From: Ferribacterium limneticum
Lineage (GTDB): Bacteria; Pseudomonadota; Gammaproteobacteria; Burkholderiales; Rhodocyclaceae
Direction of reading: 5' to 3'
DNA: 64,000 bases
Assembly (NCBI RefSeq): GCF_020510585.1
Contig: NZ_CP075190.1
Location: 2,540,001 to 2,604,000, forward strand
Shown here one piece after another: positions 1-8,288 of this stretch (positions are counted from its first letter, which is position 1; every line of letters begins with the position of its first letter). The notes under the pieces were generated by a model, which worked only from the letters and a program-made list of their open reading frames with translations, searched no databases and was not told the origin of the DNA. The translations under genes and the position numbers were made by a program.

Positions 1-515
1 CGTTGCAGCGAGAGGTCTTCGGCCACCGAGCCAATGGCGATCTGGCCGCCCTCGCCGCTCAGACTGCCGTCGAGCGCCCGGACCCGGGTTTCTTCGCGGG
101 CCAGAAAAGCCGTCAGCACCGAAGGCGGCGCCAGGCGCCAGTACAGCGGCTTGCCGAGCGGCACCAGACCTTCGAGCCAGTCGCGCACGGTGACATCGAA
201 GGGGTTGGGCGTGGCGATCAGGTAGGCCTCGCCGGCTTCGAGGACCAGCGCCTGACGCCGGATGAATTCGGCAAACGGCGCCAGCGACAGGGCCAGCGAG
301 TGTTCGGAAAGCTCAGCCAGACTGATCGCATTGAGGCCGAAGGCCAGGGCCGTCAATTCGCCGGCCGCCTCTTCACTCTGGCCGAAATCGGTCTGCAAGG
401 CAGCCATCACTGCCGGCAGGCCGCGACCGGCCGCTGCCAGCTGGCATGCCTCGCCGAGCAGGACATCGTGTTCCTGGCGTTCCATCGACAAGTGCGCCTC
501 CCCTAGTGAATTCAT
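1..515 (-). CDS. gspE: type II secretion ATPase GspE, N-terminal part (truncated by window edge)
   Basis: The reverse strand reads an open frame from an ATG at 515-513 to the left edge, about 171 codons without a stop, beginning MNSLGEAHLSMERQEHDVLL. It starts 8 bases after the gspF stop and follows gspG and gspF in the same direction. The segment has no Walker motifs, which would lie off the window. The visible part looks like the variable N-terminal domain of GspE/PulE ATPases, which docks the cytoplasmic ATPase to GspL. The call rests mainly on gene order, because G-F-E clusters are typical of type II secretion. A PilB-like ATPase is the main alternative. Confidence 0.6.
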   Translation of the reverse strand, partial: MNSLGEAHLSMERQEHDVLLGEACQLAAAGRGLPAVMAALQTDFGQSEEAAGELTALAFGLNAISLAELSEHSLALSLAPFAEFIRRQALVLEAGEAYLIATPNPFDVTVRDWLEGLVPLGKPLYWRLAPPSVLTAFLAREETRVRALDGSLSGEGGQIAIGSVAEDLSLQ

Positions 516-523
516 CGCCTATC

Positions 524-1708
524 CTACTGAAAATTGCCGGCCAGTTCGAAGATTGGCATATACAGGAGCAGCACGATGCCGCCGATGACGCCGCCGATCA
601 CCGCCATGAGCAAGGGTTCGAACAAACGGGTGAACATGTCGACGAGGCGGTTGATTTCCTCGTCGTAAAAGGTGGCGACGGCTTCCATCATGTCGCCGAG
701 CTGGCCGCTGCGTTCGCCAACGGCGATCATGCGCAGCGCTACCGGCGTGGTCAGGCCGCCCCGTTCAGCCGCCTGCGAAAACGGCCGCCCCTGCTCGATG
801 TCAGCCACCGCCTGCAGCAAGCCGGCGCGCAGGGCGACGGGCAGGATGTCGGAAACCATGCCGAGGGTCGTTTTGAGGGGAATGCCGGCGCGCAACAGCA
901 TGCCGGTGGTCCGGTAAAAACGTGCGAGGAAGACCAGCCGGATACGTTCGCCAAGGGCCGGCACGCTCCAGGCGGCGCGGGCGACGGCAGCACGGACGGG
1001 CGGCAGCGAAAAGAGGCCGACCAGACCTGCGACGCCCAGCGCGACGCCGACGGCCAGCCCCGCGGCGTGGTTGTTGATGAAGCCGCCCCAGGCGAAAAGC
1101 AGGCTGGACAACCCCTCCGGATCGCGCCCGCTATCGGCAAAGACCAGGGCAAAGCGCGGCACGACGTAACCGAGCAGGAAGAGCGTGACGAGCGTGCCGA
1201 TGGTCATCAGCAACACCGGGTAGATGGCGGCGCTGACGATTTTCTTCTTGAGGTCGGCCAGTTTTTCGTGGAAGACAATGTAGCGCTGCAGCGCTTCGGG
1301 CATGTCGCCGGTGCGTTCGCTGGCCCTTACCGTCGCCACGTAAAGATCGGGAAAGGCCTCGGGGTGGTGCTGCATGGCCGTCGACAGCGACTGTCCTTCA
1401 CGCAGGTGGCCGAGCAGACGGCTCAGGACCTCGGAGGTCGCCGAGCCCTGATCCTGCTCGGACAGCGTCTCCAGGCCTTCGACCACGGTCAGTCCGGCCT
1501 TGAGCAAGGAGAGCATTTGCCGGGTGAACAGCGGCAGCGGGAACTTGCCGCCGCGCGCCCGCCCGCTGCGCTGACCAATCGGCCGCGACGAGACGATGAC
1601 GCCGCCCTGCAAGGCCGGCGCTGCGGCAAGCTGTTCAGGTGATTCGGCCGCGACCGTCAGTCGGCAAACACCCCGACCGGGAAAGACGGCCATCACGTCG
1701 TATTCCAT
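524..1708 (-). CDS. gspF: type II secretion inner-membrane protein GspF
   Basis: 394 aa from the ATG at 1708 (MEYDVMAVFPGRG). The open frame continues upstream through gspG, but those codons are a shadow. It has the two-repeat T2SSF architecture: a cytoplasmic helical domain beginning LPLFTRQMLSLLKAGLT, membrane segments around IYPVLLMTIGTLVTLFLLGY and IGGVIGGIVLLLYMP, and a second helical repeat containing FYRTTGMLLRAGIPL. GspF is the polytopic platform protein that links the GspE ATPase to pseudopilus assembly. It lies 13 bases after gspG and 8 bases before gspE, so the three are probably co-transcribed. PilC of type IV pili is homologous, but the neighbouring GspG favours secretion. Confidence 0.9.
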   Translation of the reverse strand: MEYDVMAVFPGRGVCRLTVAAESPEQLAAAPALQGGVIVSSRPIGQRSGRARGGKFPLPLFTRQMLSLLKAGLTVVEGLETLSEQDQGSATSEVLSRLLGHLREGQSLSTAMQHHPEAFPDLYVATVRASERTGDMPEALQRYIVFHEKLADLKKKIVSAAIYPVLLMTIGTLVTLFLLGYVVPRFALVFADSGRDPEGLSSLLFAWGGFINNHAAGLAVGVALGVAGLVGLFSLPPVRAAVARAAWSVPALGERIRLVFLARFYRTTGMLLRAGIPLKTTLGMVSDILPVALRAGLLQAVADIEQGRPFSQAAERGGLTTPVALRMIAVGERSGQLGDMMEAVATFYDEEINRLVDMFTRLFEPLLMAVIGGVIGGIVLLLYMPIFELAGNFQ

Positions 1709-1721
1709 TGTTAGCCGCGAC

Positions 1722-2126
1722 TCACCAGTTGGTGATATCGGCGTTTTCGTCCTCACCGCCGGCCTTGCCATCCTTGCCGAAGGAGAAGAGATCGAAGTCG
1801 CCGTGTTCTCCGGGCTGGGCGTACTGGTAGGCGGCACCCCACGGGTCAGCCGGCACCTCCTTCTTGAGGTAGGGGCCCTGCCAGCGGCTCTCGCCAGCCG
1901 GGCGCTTGGTCAGCGCGGCCAGTCCCTGCTCGGTATTGGGGTAACGACCGACATCGAGGCGATACTGGTCGAGGGCCTTTTCAAGTCCGTCGATCTGGGC
2001 TCTCGTCGCCTTGATTTCCGATTTGCCGATCTGCGAAAAATACTTCGGCCCGACATAGCCGGCGAGCAGGCCGATGATGACCATGACGACGAGCAGCTCA
2101 AGCAGGGTAAATCCGCGCTGACGCAT
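1722..2126 (-). CDS. gspG: major pseudopilin GspG
   Basis: 134 aa from the only in-frame ATG near the prepilin signal (MRQRGFTLLELLVVMVIIGL). Cleavage by prepilin peptidase is expected after the Gly of RQRG, with the conserved Glu at +5. The body carries GspG hallmarks: the region around DGLEKALDQYRLDVGRYP, TEQGLAALT, a WQGPYLKK block, DPWG, and a C-terminal DLFSFGKDGKAGGEDENADI stretch typical of the Ca-binding loop. GspG is the main subunit of the type II pseudopilus. The frame stays open to a TTG at 2222, and a GTG at 2189 is another possible start, but those give an unusually long leader with no clear ribosome binding site. Confidence 0.88.
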   Translation of the reverse strand: MRQRGFTLLELLVVMVIIGLLAGYVGPKYFSQIGKSEIKATRAQIDGLEKALDQYRLDVGRYPNTEQGLAALTKRPAGESRWQGPYLKKEVPADPWGAAYQYAQPGEHGDFDLFSFGKDGKAGGEDENADITNW

Positions 2127-2346
2127 CCGGGAAGCGGCAGCGGGGGCAACAAGGCGGTCAAGGATTCGGGAAATTAGTTTGTGCAACACGGGTTCGCCAA
2201 AGGAGATTAAGTATCCGGACAATAATACTATGCAAGCTGCGTTACATGACCATGACGCAGCGCTAGCGGAACCCGGTCATCGGCCAGTCAATTCCTGGTA
2301 ACACATGCGGGTTAAGCTGGGCGGACAACTGGATTATGATTCGACC

Positions 2347-2961
2347 ATGCGCCTCAACTCAGCCCTCTTCTGCCTTGCCATTACCGCGCTTGCTCCGCTG
2401 CCGGCGCAGGCGGTCGGCGGCATTTTTGGCTTTGTCGACGACGATGGTGTCGAGCACCTGAGCAACATCCCGGACGACAAGCGCTACCGGCTGGTGCTGG
2501 CCGACCGTATCGAACCGGCCCGCACCGCCTTGCGGGCACCACGCGGCGTACTCGCCCTGCCCTACGGCCAGCGACCGTTTCACGATTCGGTCATGCGCGC
2601 CAGCAGCGATACCGGCGTCGACGCCAAGCTGCTGCATGCGGTGATCACGGTCGAATCGGGCTATAACCAGGGTGCCGTTTCACCGAAGGGGGCAACCGGC
2701 CTGATGCAGTTGCTGCCTGGCACAGCCAAACGCTACGGCACCGTAAATCTGCTCGACCCCGGCGAAAACATCCGCGCCGGTGCCCGCTACCTGCGCGATC
2801 TGCTCGCCCTGTTCGACAATAATCTCGAACTCGCGCTGGCCGCCTACAACGCCGGCGAAAACGCCGTCATCCGCCATGGTCGCCGTCTGCCGCCCTACGC
2901 CGAAACCCGGCGCTACGTGCCGCTGGTCGTCGCGCATTACCGTCGGATGCAGGGAAACTGA
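2347..2961 (+). CDS. periplasmic lytic transglycosylase (SLT family)
   Basis: 204 aa. The ATG at 2347 is chosen because it begins a clear signal peptide (MRLNSALFCLAITALAPLP, cleavage near AQA-VGG). A short N-terminal segment (FGFVDDDGVEHLSNIP) resembles the DUF4124-like region often seen in these proteins. The SLT domain follows: ITVESGYNQGAVSPKGATGLMQL holds the catalytic Glu in ES and the GLMQL motif, then NIRAGARYLRDLL and ALAAYNAGE. Such enzymes cleave the MurNAc-GlcNAc bond of peptidoglycan, forming 1,6-anhydro products, and often open the wall for secretion machines. It is divergent from gspG with about 220 bases between the starts, so a role in type II secretion assembly is possible but unproven. 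Confidence 0.88.
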   Translation: MRLNSALFCLAITALAPLPAQAVGGIFGFVDDDGVEHLSNIPDDKRYRLVLADRIEPARTALRAPRGVLALPYGQRPFHDSVMRASSDTGVDAKLLHAVITVESGYNQGAVSPKGATGLMQLLPGTAKRYGTVNLLDPGENIRAGARYLRDLLALFDNNLELALAAYNAGENAVIRHGRRLPPYAETRRYVPLVVAHYRRMQGN

Positions 2962-2980
2962 GCGGTTTTCCAGACCAATC

Positions 2981-3010
2981 CCACGGTCAACCGGAAATTT
3001 TGGCCAAAAT
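2981..3010 (+). repeat. dispersed repeat copy A
   Basis: Contains the core ACGGTCAACCGGAAAT followed by TTTGGCCAAAAT, between the convergent transglycosylase and phoB genes. It matches the copy at 35115-35141 over about 27 bases and relates to copies near 27577, 39179, 54749 and 56791. The right half, ATTTTGGCCAAAAT, is a perfect palindrome. Confidence 0.8.
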
Positions 3011-3022
3011 CAAAAAGTCTGA

Positions 3023-3721
3023 TCAGCTGCCATCCGGGGTGATCGAGAAGCGATAGCCCATGCCGCGCACGGTCTGCACCATGCCGTCCAGCGCGTGATT
3101 TTCGAGAACGCTGCGTAGGCGACGGATATGCACGTCGACCGTCCGCTCCTCGATGTGCGAACGACCGCCCCAGACATAATCTAGCAACTGGCCACGGCTA
3201 TGGACGCGCTCGGCGTGGGTCATCAGGAAATGCAGCAAGCGGAACTCGGTCGGCCCGAGACCGATCGGCTCCTCGCCGGCCAGCGCCTTGCGCGAATTGG
3301 GCACCAGACGCAAACCGCCGATTTCGACCGAGCCTTCAAGCATTTTCGGGTCGCGCCGACGGATCACCGCCTTGACGCGGGCGACCAGTTCGCGCGGAGA
3401 AAAAGGCTTGGTCACGTAGTCATCGGCGCCGATTTCCAACGCGGAAATCTTGTCGACCTCTTCGCTGCGAGCGGTCAGCATGATCACGGGGATTTCCCGC
3501 CAGCGCGAATCGGCGCGTATGTGGCGGATCAACTGAAAACCGGACATGCCGGGCAGCATCCAGTCGACCAGCAAGACATCCGGCGCGTTCGAAGACAGAA
3601 CCTGCCAGGCGGCTTCGGCACTGTCGACGGCATGCACCTCAAAACCAGCGTACTTGAGGTTAATCGTGATCAACTCGTTGACGTACGGCTCATCTTCAAC
3701 GACAAGAACTCTTGCTGACAT
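3023..3721 (-). CDS. phoB: PhoB-type response regulator
   Basis: 232 aa from the ATG at 3721 (MSARVLVVEDEPYVNEL). A weaker upstream ATG at 3742 would add seven residues. Receiver domain about 1-120: the acidic pair in EDEP, the phospho-acceptor Asp in LLVDWMLPGMSG, T in MLTAR and K in DYVTKPFSP. OmpR/PhoB winged helix about 130-230: GPTEFRLLHFLMTHAERVHSRGQLLDYVWG and ERTVDVHIRRLR. The wording of both domains is very close to PhoB, the phosphate-starvation activator. The usual partner kinase phoR is not next to it here; the upstream neighbour is a CPBP protease. Another OmpR-family regulator cannot be fully excluded. Confidence 0.85.
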   Translation of the reverse strand: MSARVLVVEDEPYVNELITINLKYAGFEVHAVDSAEAAWQVLSSNAPDVLLVDWMLPGMSGFQLIRHIRADSRWREIPVIMLTARSEEVDKISALEIGADDYVTKPFSPRELVARVKAVIRRRDPKMLEGSVEIGGLRLVPNSRKALAGEEPIGLGPTEFRLLHFLMTHAERVHSRGQLLDYVWGGRSHIEERTVDVHIRRLRSVLENHALDGMVQTVRGMGYRFSITPDGS

Positions 3722-3808
3722 CGCTCGCCCATTTGCTTGCATTTACAGCCGGTCAGGATATTCCACCAACATTACCGGATGATGATATTTAGATTTCCGC
3801 CGCGCTTC

Positions 3809-4510
3809 TCACCAGAAAAACCAGGCGCCAGTCGCCAGCACCCAAACCCCGAGGCCGGCGTTGGTCACCGCATGTGCCGCAATCGGAATCCACAAATTGC
3901 CGCTACGCACATAGAGCCAGCCATAGACCAGGCCAGCCAGCATGCCCGCCGCCCACTGACTATGTTCAAGCCCGAAAACAAGGCTGGACAAGAGTACGGC
4001 GCGCAGGCCAATGCGGGCCGGGTCGAGCGCCGAAAAATCAGCCTCTTCGAGCCAGCGCATGACCAGCGAGCGCCAGAACAATTCTTCCATGAGCGGTACC
4101 ACCAGCGCCGAGCCGGCCAGTCGCATCAAGGCCATCGACCAGTCGATGCTGCCATCGGCCGCGCGCGGCTCAAATCCGGAGCCCGACTGGCCGAGCACAA
4201 AAATCCCGGAATTCAGCGACAACCAGATGGCCAGAACAATCAGGCCAGCCGCCAAGGCCAGCCAAATTTGCTGGAGGGACGGACGGCGCGCCGCGGTCAG
4301 CTCGGTAAAACTCGGCCAAAAAACGATAAGTAAGCCAGCCACCAAGGCAGCGCGAATACCGTATAACCAGCGCGGGTCGATCACACCCGCCAACTGCGCC
4401 GCCAACCACGGCTCGACCGCCATCAGGCCGATGAAAACCGCGAACGGCAATGCACGGGCCACGACCGGAGCCGGAAAAGACAAGCCTCGCGCCAGAACGC
4501 CGACGCTCAT
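3809..4510 (-). CDS. CPBP/CAAX-type intramembrane protease
   Basis: 233 aa, strongly hydrophobic with about six to seven membrane segments. The family motifs are present: EELFWRSLVMRWL (motif 1, Glu-Glu and Arg), FGLEHSQW (motif 2, His) and IPIAAHAVTN (motif 3, His). These residues form the metal/active site of CPBP (ABI, Rce1-like) proteases. Its start overlaps the coiled-coil gene stop by four bases (ATGA), so it is the last gene of the exbB-exbD-tonB-porin operon. A subgroup of this family, the CAAX-protease-related proteins linked to PEP-CTERM/exosortase systems, fits the four PEP-CTERM proteins in this window; that assignment is inference. The substrate is unknown. Confidence 0.82.
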   Translation of the reverse strand: MSVGVLARGLSFPAPVVARALPFAVFIGLMAVEPWLAAQLAGVIDPRWLYGIRAALVAGLLIVFWPSFTELTAARRPSLQQIWLALAAGLIVLAIWLSLNSGIFVLGQSGSGFEPRAADGSIDWSMALMRLAGSALVVPLMEELFWRSLVMRWLEEADFSALDPARIGLRAVLLSSLVFGLEHSQWAAGMLAGLVYGWLYVRSGNLWIPIAAHAVTNAGLGVWVLATGAWFFW

Positions 4511-5112
4511 GAGCCGACCCGCTGACTATCCAGCTTCTCGCGCATGTCCTCGACCGCGTTCTCGATCTCGACCCGCTTCAGGCCGGTGAACGGCTCGCGC
4601 TGCAAGCTGCTGTCCAGACAGCTTTTCTTTTCGTAGAGATCCAGCACCTGCTGGCCCACCTTGCGCAATTCCTGGCCGCGCTCGGTACACACCTGCAGTT
4701 GCTGCTTCTCGGTAGCCAGGGCAGCTTGCAGGCGCTTGCCTTCGGCCTCTGCGGCGCGCTGCGCCTCCTGAGTCTTGCGCAACTCGGCCTCTGTTTCGGT
4801 CAGTTTGGCAGCAGTGGCTTCCCGCTCCGCGCGCAAAGCACTGACATCGCGGCTCAAGGCGGCAGCCCGACGTACTTCGCCATCCACCTTTTTGCGAACA
4901 GCGCCCAGCTCCGTTTCTGCCGCCACCTTCTGCTCGGCCAGTTGATTTTTTTCCTGCTCCAGCCGCGAACGTTCCTGCTCCACCTTGCGCTGAGACTGCT
5001 GCAATCGCCTGATCTGGTCAGTTTTTGGATCTTTCTCAGGCGCTGCAAACACTTGCGGCACAGCAACCATCAAGACCATCAGGGAAGCAAAATATCTATG
5101 AGTGCTTGCCAT
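4507..5112 (-). CDS. periplasmic coiled-coil protein
   Basis: 201 aa with an N-terminal signal peptide (MASTHRYFASLMVLMVAVPQVFA-APEK). Residues about 30-150 are one long charged heptad-rich coiled coil (IRRLQQSQRKVEQERSRLEQ and following). A short C-terminal part has two Cys residues (VCTERG and KKSCLD), possibly a disulfide. It begins two bases after the porin stop and overlaps the protease start, so expression is coupled to both. I recognise no named family. By position it may be a periplasmic spacer or adaptor between the ExbB/ExbD/TonB complex and the outer membrane. Confidence 0.75.
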   Translation of the reverse strand: MASTHRYFASLMVLMVAVPQVFAAPEKDPKTDQIRRLQQSQRKVEQERSRLEQEKNQLAEQKVAAETELGAVRKKVDGEVRRAAALSRDVSALRAEREATAAKLTETEAELRKTQEAQRAAEAEGKRLQAALATEKQQLQVCTERGQELRKVGQQVLDLYEKKSCLDSSLQREPFTGLKRVEIENAVEDMREKLDSQRVGS

Positions 5113-5114
5113 TG

Positions 5115-6758
5115 TCAGAACCGCAGATTGACGTCAGCTTGGATTACATCCACGCCAAACTTGTGAGTTGAGTCAATCAGGGTCGGAGTATCTATGGTGT
5201 CTGCCGACAGCATCCGGATATTCAGGAAGGCATTACGATCGACGCCATACCGCGCCCCGAGGAAATAGCCCTTTAAATTGGTTCCACCAAGGCCAAAGTC
5301 CGAATCGGTAAATGCGTCGACTACCGAATCCGAACCCACATAGCGATAGCCGCCGTAGACCTGCCAGTCATTTACCGCCTTAAGCTGGGGCATACCGACC
5401 GTCATCCGCACCTGATAAGCATGGCTCTTGCCATCACTCAAAGTATGGCCGGTACGACGCGAAATCTCATCACGATCAAAAGCAATATTTTTGGCATATT
5501 CCCCCTCAAGAACCAGATGAACCGGATCGAAACGTCCAATATCCACCCCAGCCGACAGTACGACTGGAGCAAATTTTGATGCCAAACCCCAGATAGTCTT
5601 CTGGCTAAAATCGGTAAGCGCATTGGTAGCAAACAGGGTATTTCCCTTCTGCCGAAGCCCTGACTCATACTCATTGCGACGATAATCTGGACTGGTATAG
5701 ACATTAAGCAGACTATCGTATTCAGCATTTGGAATTACATGCCCTTCCAAACCTTGGAACTTGTAATAAGCCAAACCAAACTTGAAATTGGTCGACTGAC
5801 CAAGATTCCAGTGCCCACCCATTTGTCCACCGTAAATCCAGCGGCTGTTGGCAACAGGAGGAGATGATTCGCGCATCGGAAAGGCACCGACTGTCAGGAA
5901 CGGCCGAAAGGGTGCATCCAGGTTGATTATCGGTTTTAGAGTAGCGGCCAACCCTTCGAAATTAATGTCCTCATCCCAAACCACATCCATTCCATACCAA
6001 GGGTTTGGAATACGGCCACCGGATATGGAAAGCCAATCGGCAGGATCGTATTTCAGATATGCCCGATCCAGCATTAACTGGTATTTATTGAAGTTTTGAC
6101 CCAGCGACTGATTTGTAGAAACCCGATCAGTCGAGTTTCCTGTGGCCAAGCGAATACCTGCACTCCAAGAATCCGATACACGGGCCAGCATGCCGAGACG
6201 TGCACGCAAGCGCAACCGCGACCGATCATCCTCGGTGTTGCCGGTGTAGGCGTTGAAACTATTGGTCGCTCCGACATCGGCTGCCCTGGTCAACGAACCA
6301 TAGCCAAGGGAGGGATCAAAGTCCTTTGCCGCTGTGTTCCCCTGAGGATAACTCTCAGTTTGATAACGCAGGCGGATATCCCCTTCCCACTTGATCCGAT
6401 CAAGCCATTCGGGGACTGCATTCGGTTCCGCCCAGCGCTCGTTCTTTGCCTGAGCCAAAACCTCTTGCTTCAGTTGTTCGCGAATTTCATTCTTCACTGT
6501 TTCCGGCACATATTGAACACGCACCGGTTTTGGCTCCATCGAGGTTTTCTCGCGAACAGCCTTAGCTGCCTTTTTCTCTGCGGCCTTAAGCAGACCGTCA
6601 GCCTTTTCCTTCGGAAGAGCGCCACTTTCCACCAAGGCATCGATAAGATTCAGCGTAGTCTGGCGAAGCAACTCCAGGTGCTCACGCTCATCGGCCAAGA
6701 CAGGGGTGGCTGCAAATGCGGCAGCAATAAGTATTACTAGGGTTTTGGTACGATTCAT
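5115..6758 (-). CDS. outer-membrane porin (Porin_5-like) with N-terminal coiled coil
   Basis: 547 aa: signal peptide (MNRTKTLVILIAAAFAATPVLA-DE), a helical, Lys/Glu-rich region to about residue 115, then a beta-barrel starting WEGDIRLRYQTE. Alternating-hydrophobicity strands run to a C-terminal aromatic end (QADVNLRF), the usual BAM-recognition signal. The motif pattern (RLRLRARLGMLARVSDSW, GGRIPNPW, VVWDEDINFEGLA) fits the putative-porin family (Porin_5). It lies 28 bases after tonB and two bases before the coiled-coil gene. It is probably the outer-membrane partner of the TonB-like motor, although no TonB-box or plug domain is visible. The transported substrate is not evident. Confidence 0.82.
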   Translation of the reverse strand: MNRTKTLVILIAAAFAATPVLADEREHLELLRQTTLNLIDALVESGALPKEKADGLLKAAEKKAAKAVREKTSMEPKPVRVQYVPETVKNEIREQLKQEVLAQAKNERWAEPNAVPEWLDRIKWEGDIRLRYQTESYPQGNTAAKDFDPSLGYGSLTRAADVGATNSFNAYTGNTEDDRSRLRLRARLGMLARVSDSWSAGIRLATGNSTDRVSTNQSLGQNFNKYQLMLDRAYLKYDPADWLSISGGRIPNPWYGMDVVWDEDINFEGLAATLKPIINLDAPFRPFLTVGAFPMRESSPPVANSRWIYGGQMGGHWNLGQSTNFKFGLAYYKFQGLEGHVIPNAEYDSLLNVYTSPDYRRNEYESGLRQKGNTLFATNALTDFSQKTIWGLASKFAPVVLSAGVDIGRFDPVHLVLEGEYAKNIAFDRDEISRRTGHTLSDGKSHAYQVRMTVGMPQLKAVNDWQVYGGYRYVGSDSVVDAFTDSDFGLGGTNLKGYFLGARYGVDRNAFLNIRMLSADTIDTPTLIDSTHKFGVDVIQADVNLRF

Positions 6759-6786
6759 TTCGATCTCTCAACTGGCAGTTTCGTAA

Positions 6787-7455
6787 TCAGGCAGAGCCCC
6801 GATTGGTGATACGGATTTTCAGCGGCTGTGGCAGGTTTTCGGGCGGCAGCTCGCGTAAGGCTCCAGCATTGAGGAGTGCCGCGCGGATACTTTCATCCAC
6901 TTCCAGATCGCCGGTGGATGCGGCTAGTTCGGCCTTCTGGACAACGCCGGCACGAGTAAGCCAGATGCGGACAACAACGCGATAATCGGTAATTTTCAAA
7001 CGTCGATTGCGACCGAGTTCTTCCTGCAAATGGCGTTGAACCAGATTCGTGTAAAAGGCAAACGCCGCGCCACCACCGAGGGTATTAGCAGCCCCACCCT
7101 GATAGTCCCGCCCAACCGTACCCGACCCGAATGGTCCGTCGCCGTCACCGGCCGCGCCTTCCATCTTGAGCGGCTCATTCTGCGCTGGCTGCGGCGCCTC
7201 CTTGGGCGGCTCCATTTTGACGTCCTTGGGATTTTCCTTTGGCGGCTCAGGCTTTTTCTCTTCCTTGGGTGGCGGCGGGGGCGGTGGTGGTTTATCCGGC
7301 AGCAAGGTGACGACCGGCGGTTTACGCGGCTTGCCAGACTTGCTCCCCATCAGGGTCATGATGCCCCAAGTGACAATGGCGATGATCGAGGCACCGACCA
7401 CGATAATCACGACAATATTCAGCCAGCGCCGCGACGGCTTGATCTCTGTTTCCAT
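6787..7455 (-). CDS. TonB-like energy transducer
   Basis: 222 aa with canonical TonB layout. A short cytoplasmic N-terminus is followed by one membrane anchor (WLNIVVIIVVGASIIAIVTW), a Pro/Lys/Glu-rich periplasmic spacer with an unbroken run of eight prolines, a Gly-rich linker (GDGDGPFGSGTVGRDY), and a C-terminal TonB/TolA-like domain (VVVRIWLTRAGVVQKAELAASTGD, then DESIRAALLNAGAL). It is predicted to carry the ExbB/ExbD proton-motive signal to the outer membrane. It begins five bases after the second exbD. Clustering with a two-partner secretion pair rather than a siderophore receptor is unusual. I give no symbol because several TonB paralogues are expected per genome. Confidence 0.88.
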   Translation of the reverse strand: METEIKPSRRWLNIVVIIVVGASIIAIVTWGIMTLMGSKSGKPRKPPVVTLLPDKPPPPPPPPKEEKKPEPPKENPKDVKMEPPKEAPQPAQNEPLKMEGAAGDGDGPFGSGTVGRDYQGGAANTLGGGAAFAFYTNLVQRHLQEELGRNRRLKITDYRVVVRIWLTRAGVVQKAELAASTGDLEVDESIRAALLNAGALRELPPENLPQPLKIRITNRGSA

Positions 7456-7460
7456 GGCCG

Positions 7461-7865
7461 TCAGTTACCAATTCTCGCCGTCACTAGGCCAACCGAACCG
7501 ATGCCCATCGCCCCCGTCAGGTCGAGCACTTCAACCACCCGCGCGTAATTGACCGCCGGATCGCCCTTGAGGACGACCGAGGCCTTCGGATCGCGGGCCA
7601 TGGTCGACTTGAGCTGGAGCTCCAGTTCGCGAACGGTGACGCCGACGCCGTTGAGGTGCAGCGAGCCGTCCGGCTTGATCTGGACGATCTTGATCTCGTG
7701 CTTCTCGGTGCTCGGTTTGTTCGACGGCTTGGGCAAATTGATCGACATACCCGACACCGAGGCGGTGGTCATCAGGATGAAAATGACCAGCAGCACATAG
7801 GCAAGGTCGAGCATCGGTGTGACGTTGATGCTGTCATAAGGTTTGGTTTCCGCTTGAACGTGCAT
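7461..7865 (-). CDS. exbD: ExbD/TolR-type proton-channel subunit (second copy)
   Basis: 134 aa with a cytoplasmic N-terminus and a single membrane helix carrying the key Asp (INVTPMLDLAYVLLVIFILM), then a small periplasmic domain. ExbD subunits sit inside the ExbB pentamer and the helix Asp takes part in proton translocation. It is preceded by a good ribosome binding site (AGGTAGGCC before ATG) and lies three bases after the first exbD. The periplasmic part ends VEVLDLTGAMGIGSVGLVTAR, parallel to the first copy. The pair probably arose by duplication, allowing a hetero-dimer inside the channel. Confidence 0.92.
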   Translation of the reverse strand: MHVQAETKPYDSINVTPMLDLAYVLLVIFILMTTASVSGMSINLPKPSNKPSTEKHEIKIVQIKPDGSLHLNGVGVTVRELELQLKSTMARDPKASVVLKGDPAVNYARVVEVLDLTGAMGIGSVGLVTARIGN

Positions 7866-7868
7866 GGC

Positions 7869-8273
7869 CTACCTCTGTGCCCGCGTTGTCGCCAAACCGA
7901 GGTCGGTGATGCCGTTGCGTTTGAGCAACTCCATGACCTCCATGACCTTGGCGTACTGGGCCTGTCCATCCCCCTTGATGACGATGGACAGCGCCGGATT
8001 GGCCGCCAGATACTGGGCCAGACGCAGGTCAAGCTGCTCCATGGTGACCGGGTAGGCGTCGATGAAGACGTCGCCATTGCGCGCTACCGTCACCGCCTTG
8101 GTGCCCGGCTTGGCCAAGCTGGAGCTGGCCACCGTTTTCGGCAATTCGACCTTGACGCCCTGCACCGAAGCCGTCGTCATGATGATGAAGATGACCAACA
8201 GCACATAAGCGAGATCGAGCATCGGCGTGACATTGATCTCGTCATAGGGCTGGTTGTCTTCCTGAACCTGCAT
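7869..8273 (-). CDS. exbD: ExbD/TolR-type proton-channel subunit (first copy)
   Basis: 134 aa, same length as the following copy. The membrane helix INVTPMLDLAYVLLVIFIIM has the conserved Asp; the periplasmic domain ends MEVMELLKRNGITDLGLATTR. The N-terminal half is almost the same as in the second copy while the periplasmic parts differ more, so the two subunits probably share ExbB contacts but have distinct periplasmic contacts. A GAGGACG ribosome binding site precedes the ATG. It starts 15 bases after exbB. Its partner is the LamG-ExbB protein. Confidence 0.92.
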   Translation of the reverse strand: MQVQEDNQPYDEINVTPMLDLAYVLLVIFIIMTTASVQGVKVELPKTVASSSLAKPGTKAVTVARNGDVFIDAYPVTMEQLDLRLAQYLAANPALSIVIKGDGQAQYAKVMEVMELLKRNGITDLGLATTRAQR

Positions 8274-8288
8274 CGTCCTCGTTCCCGC

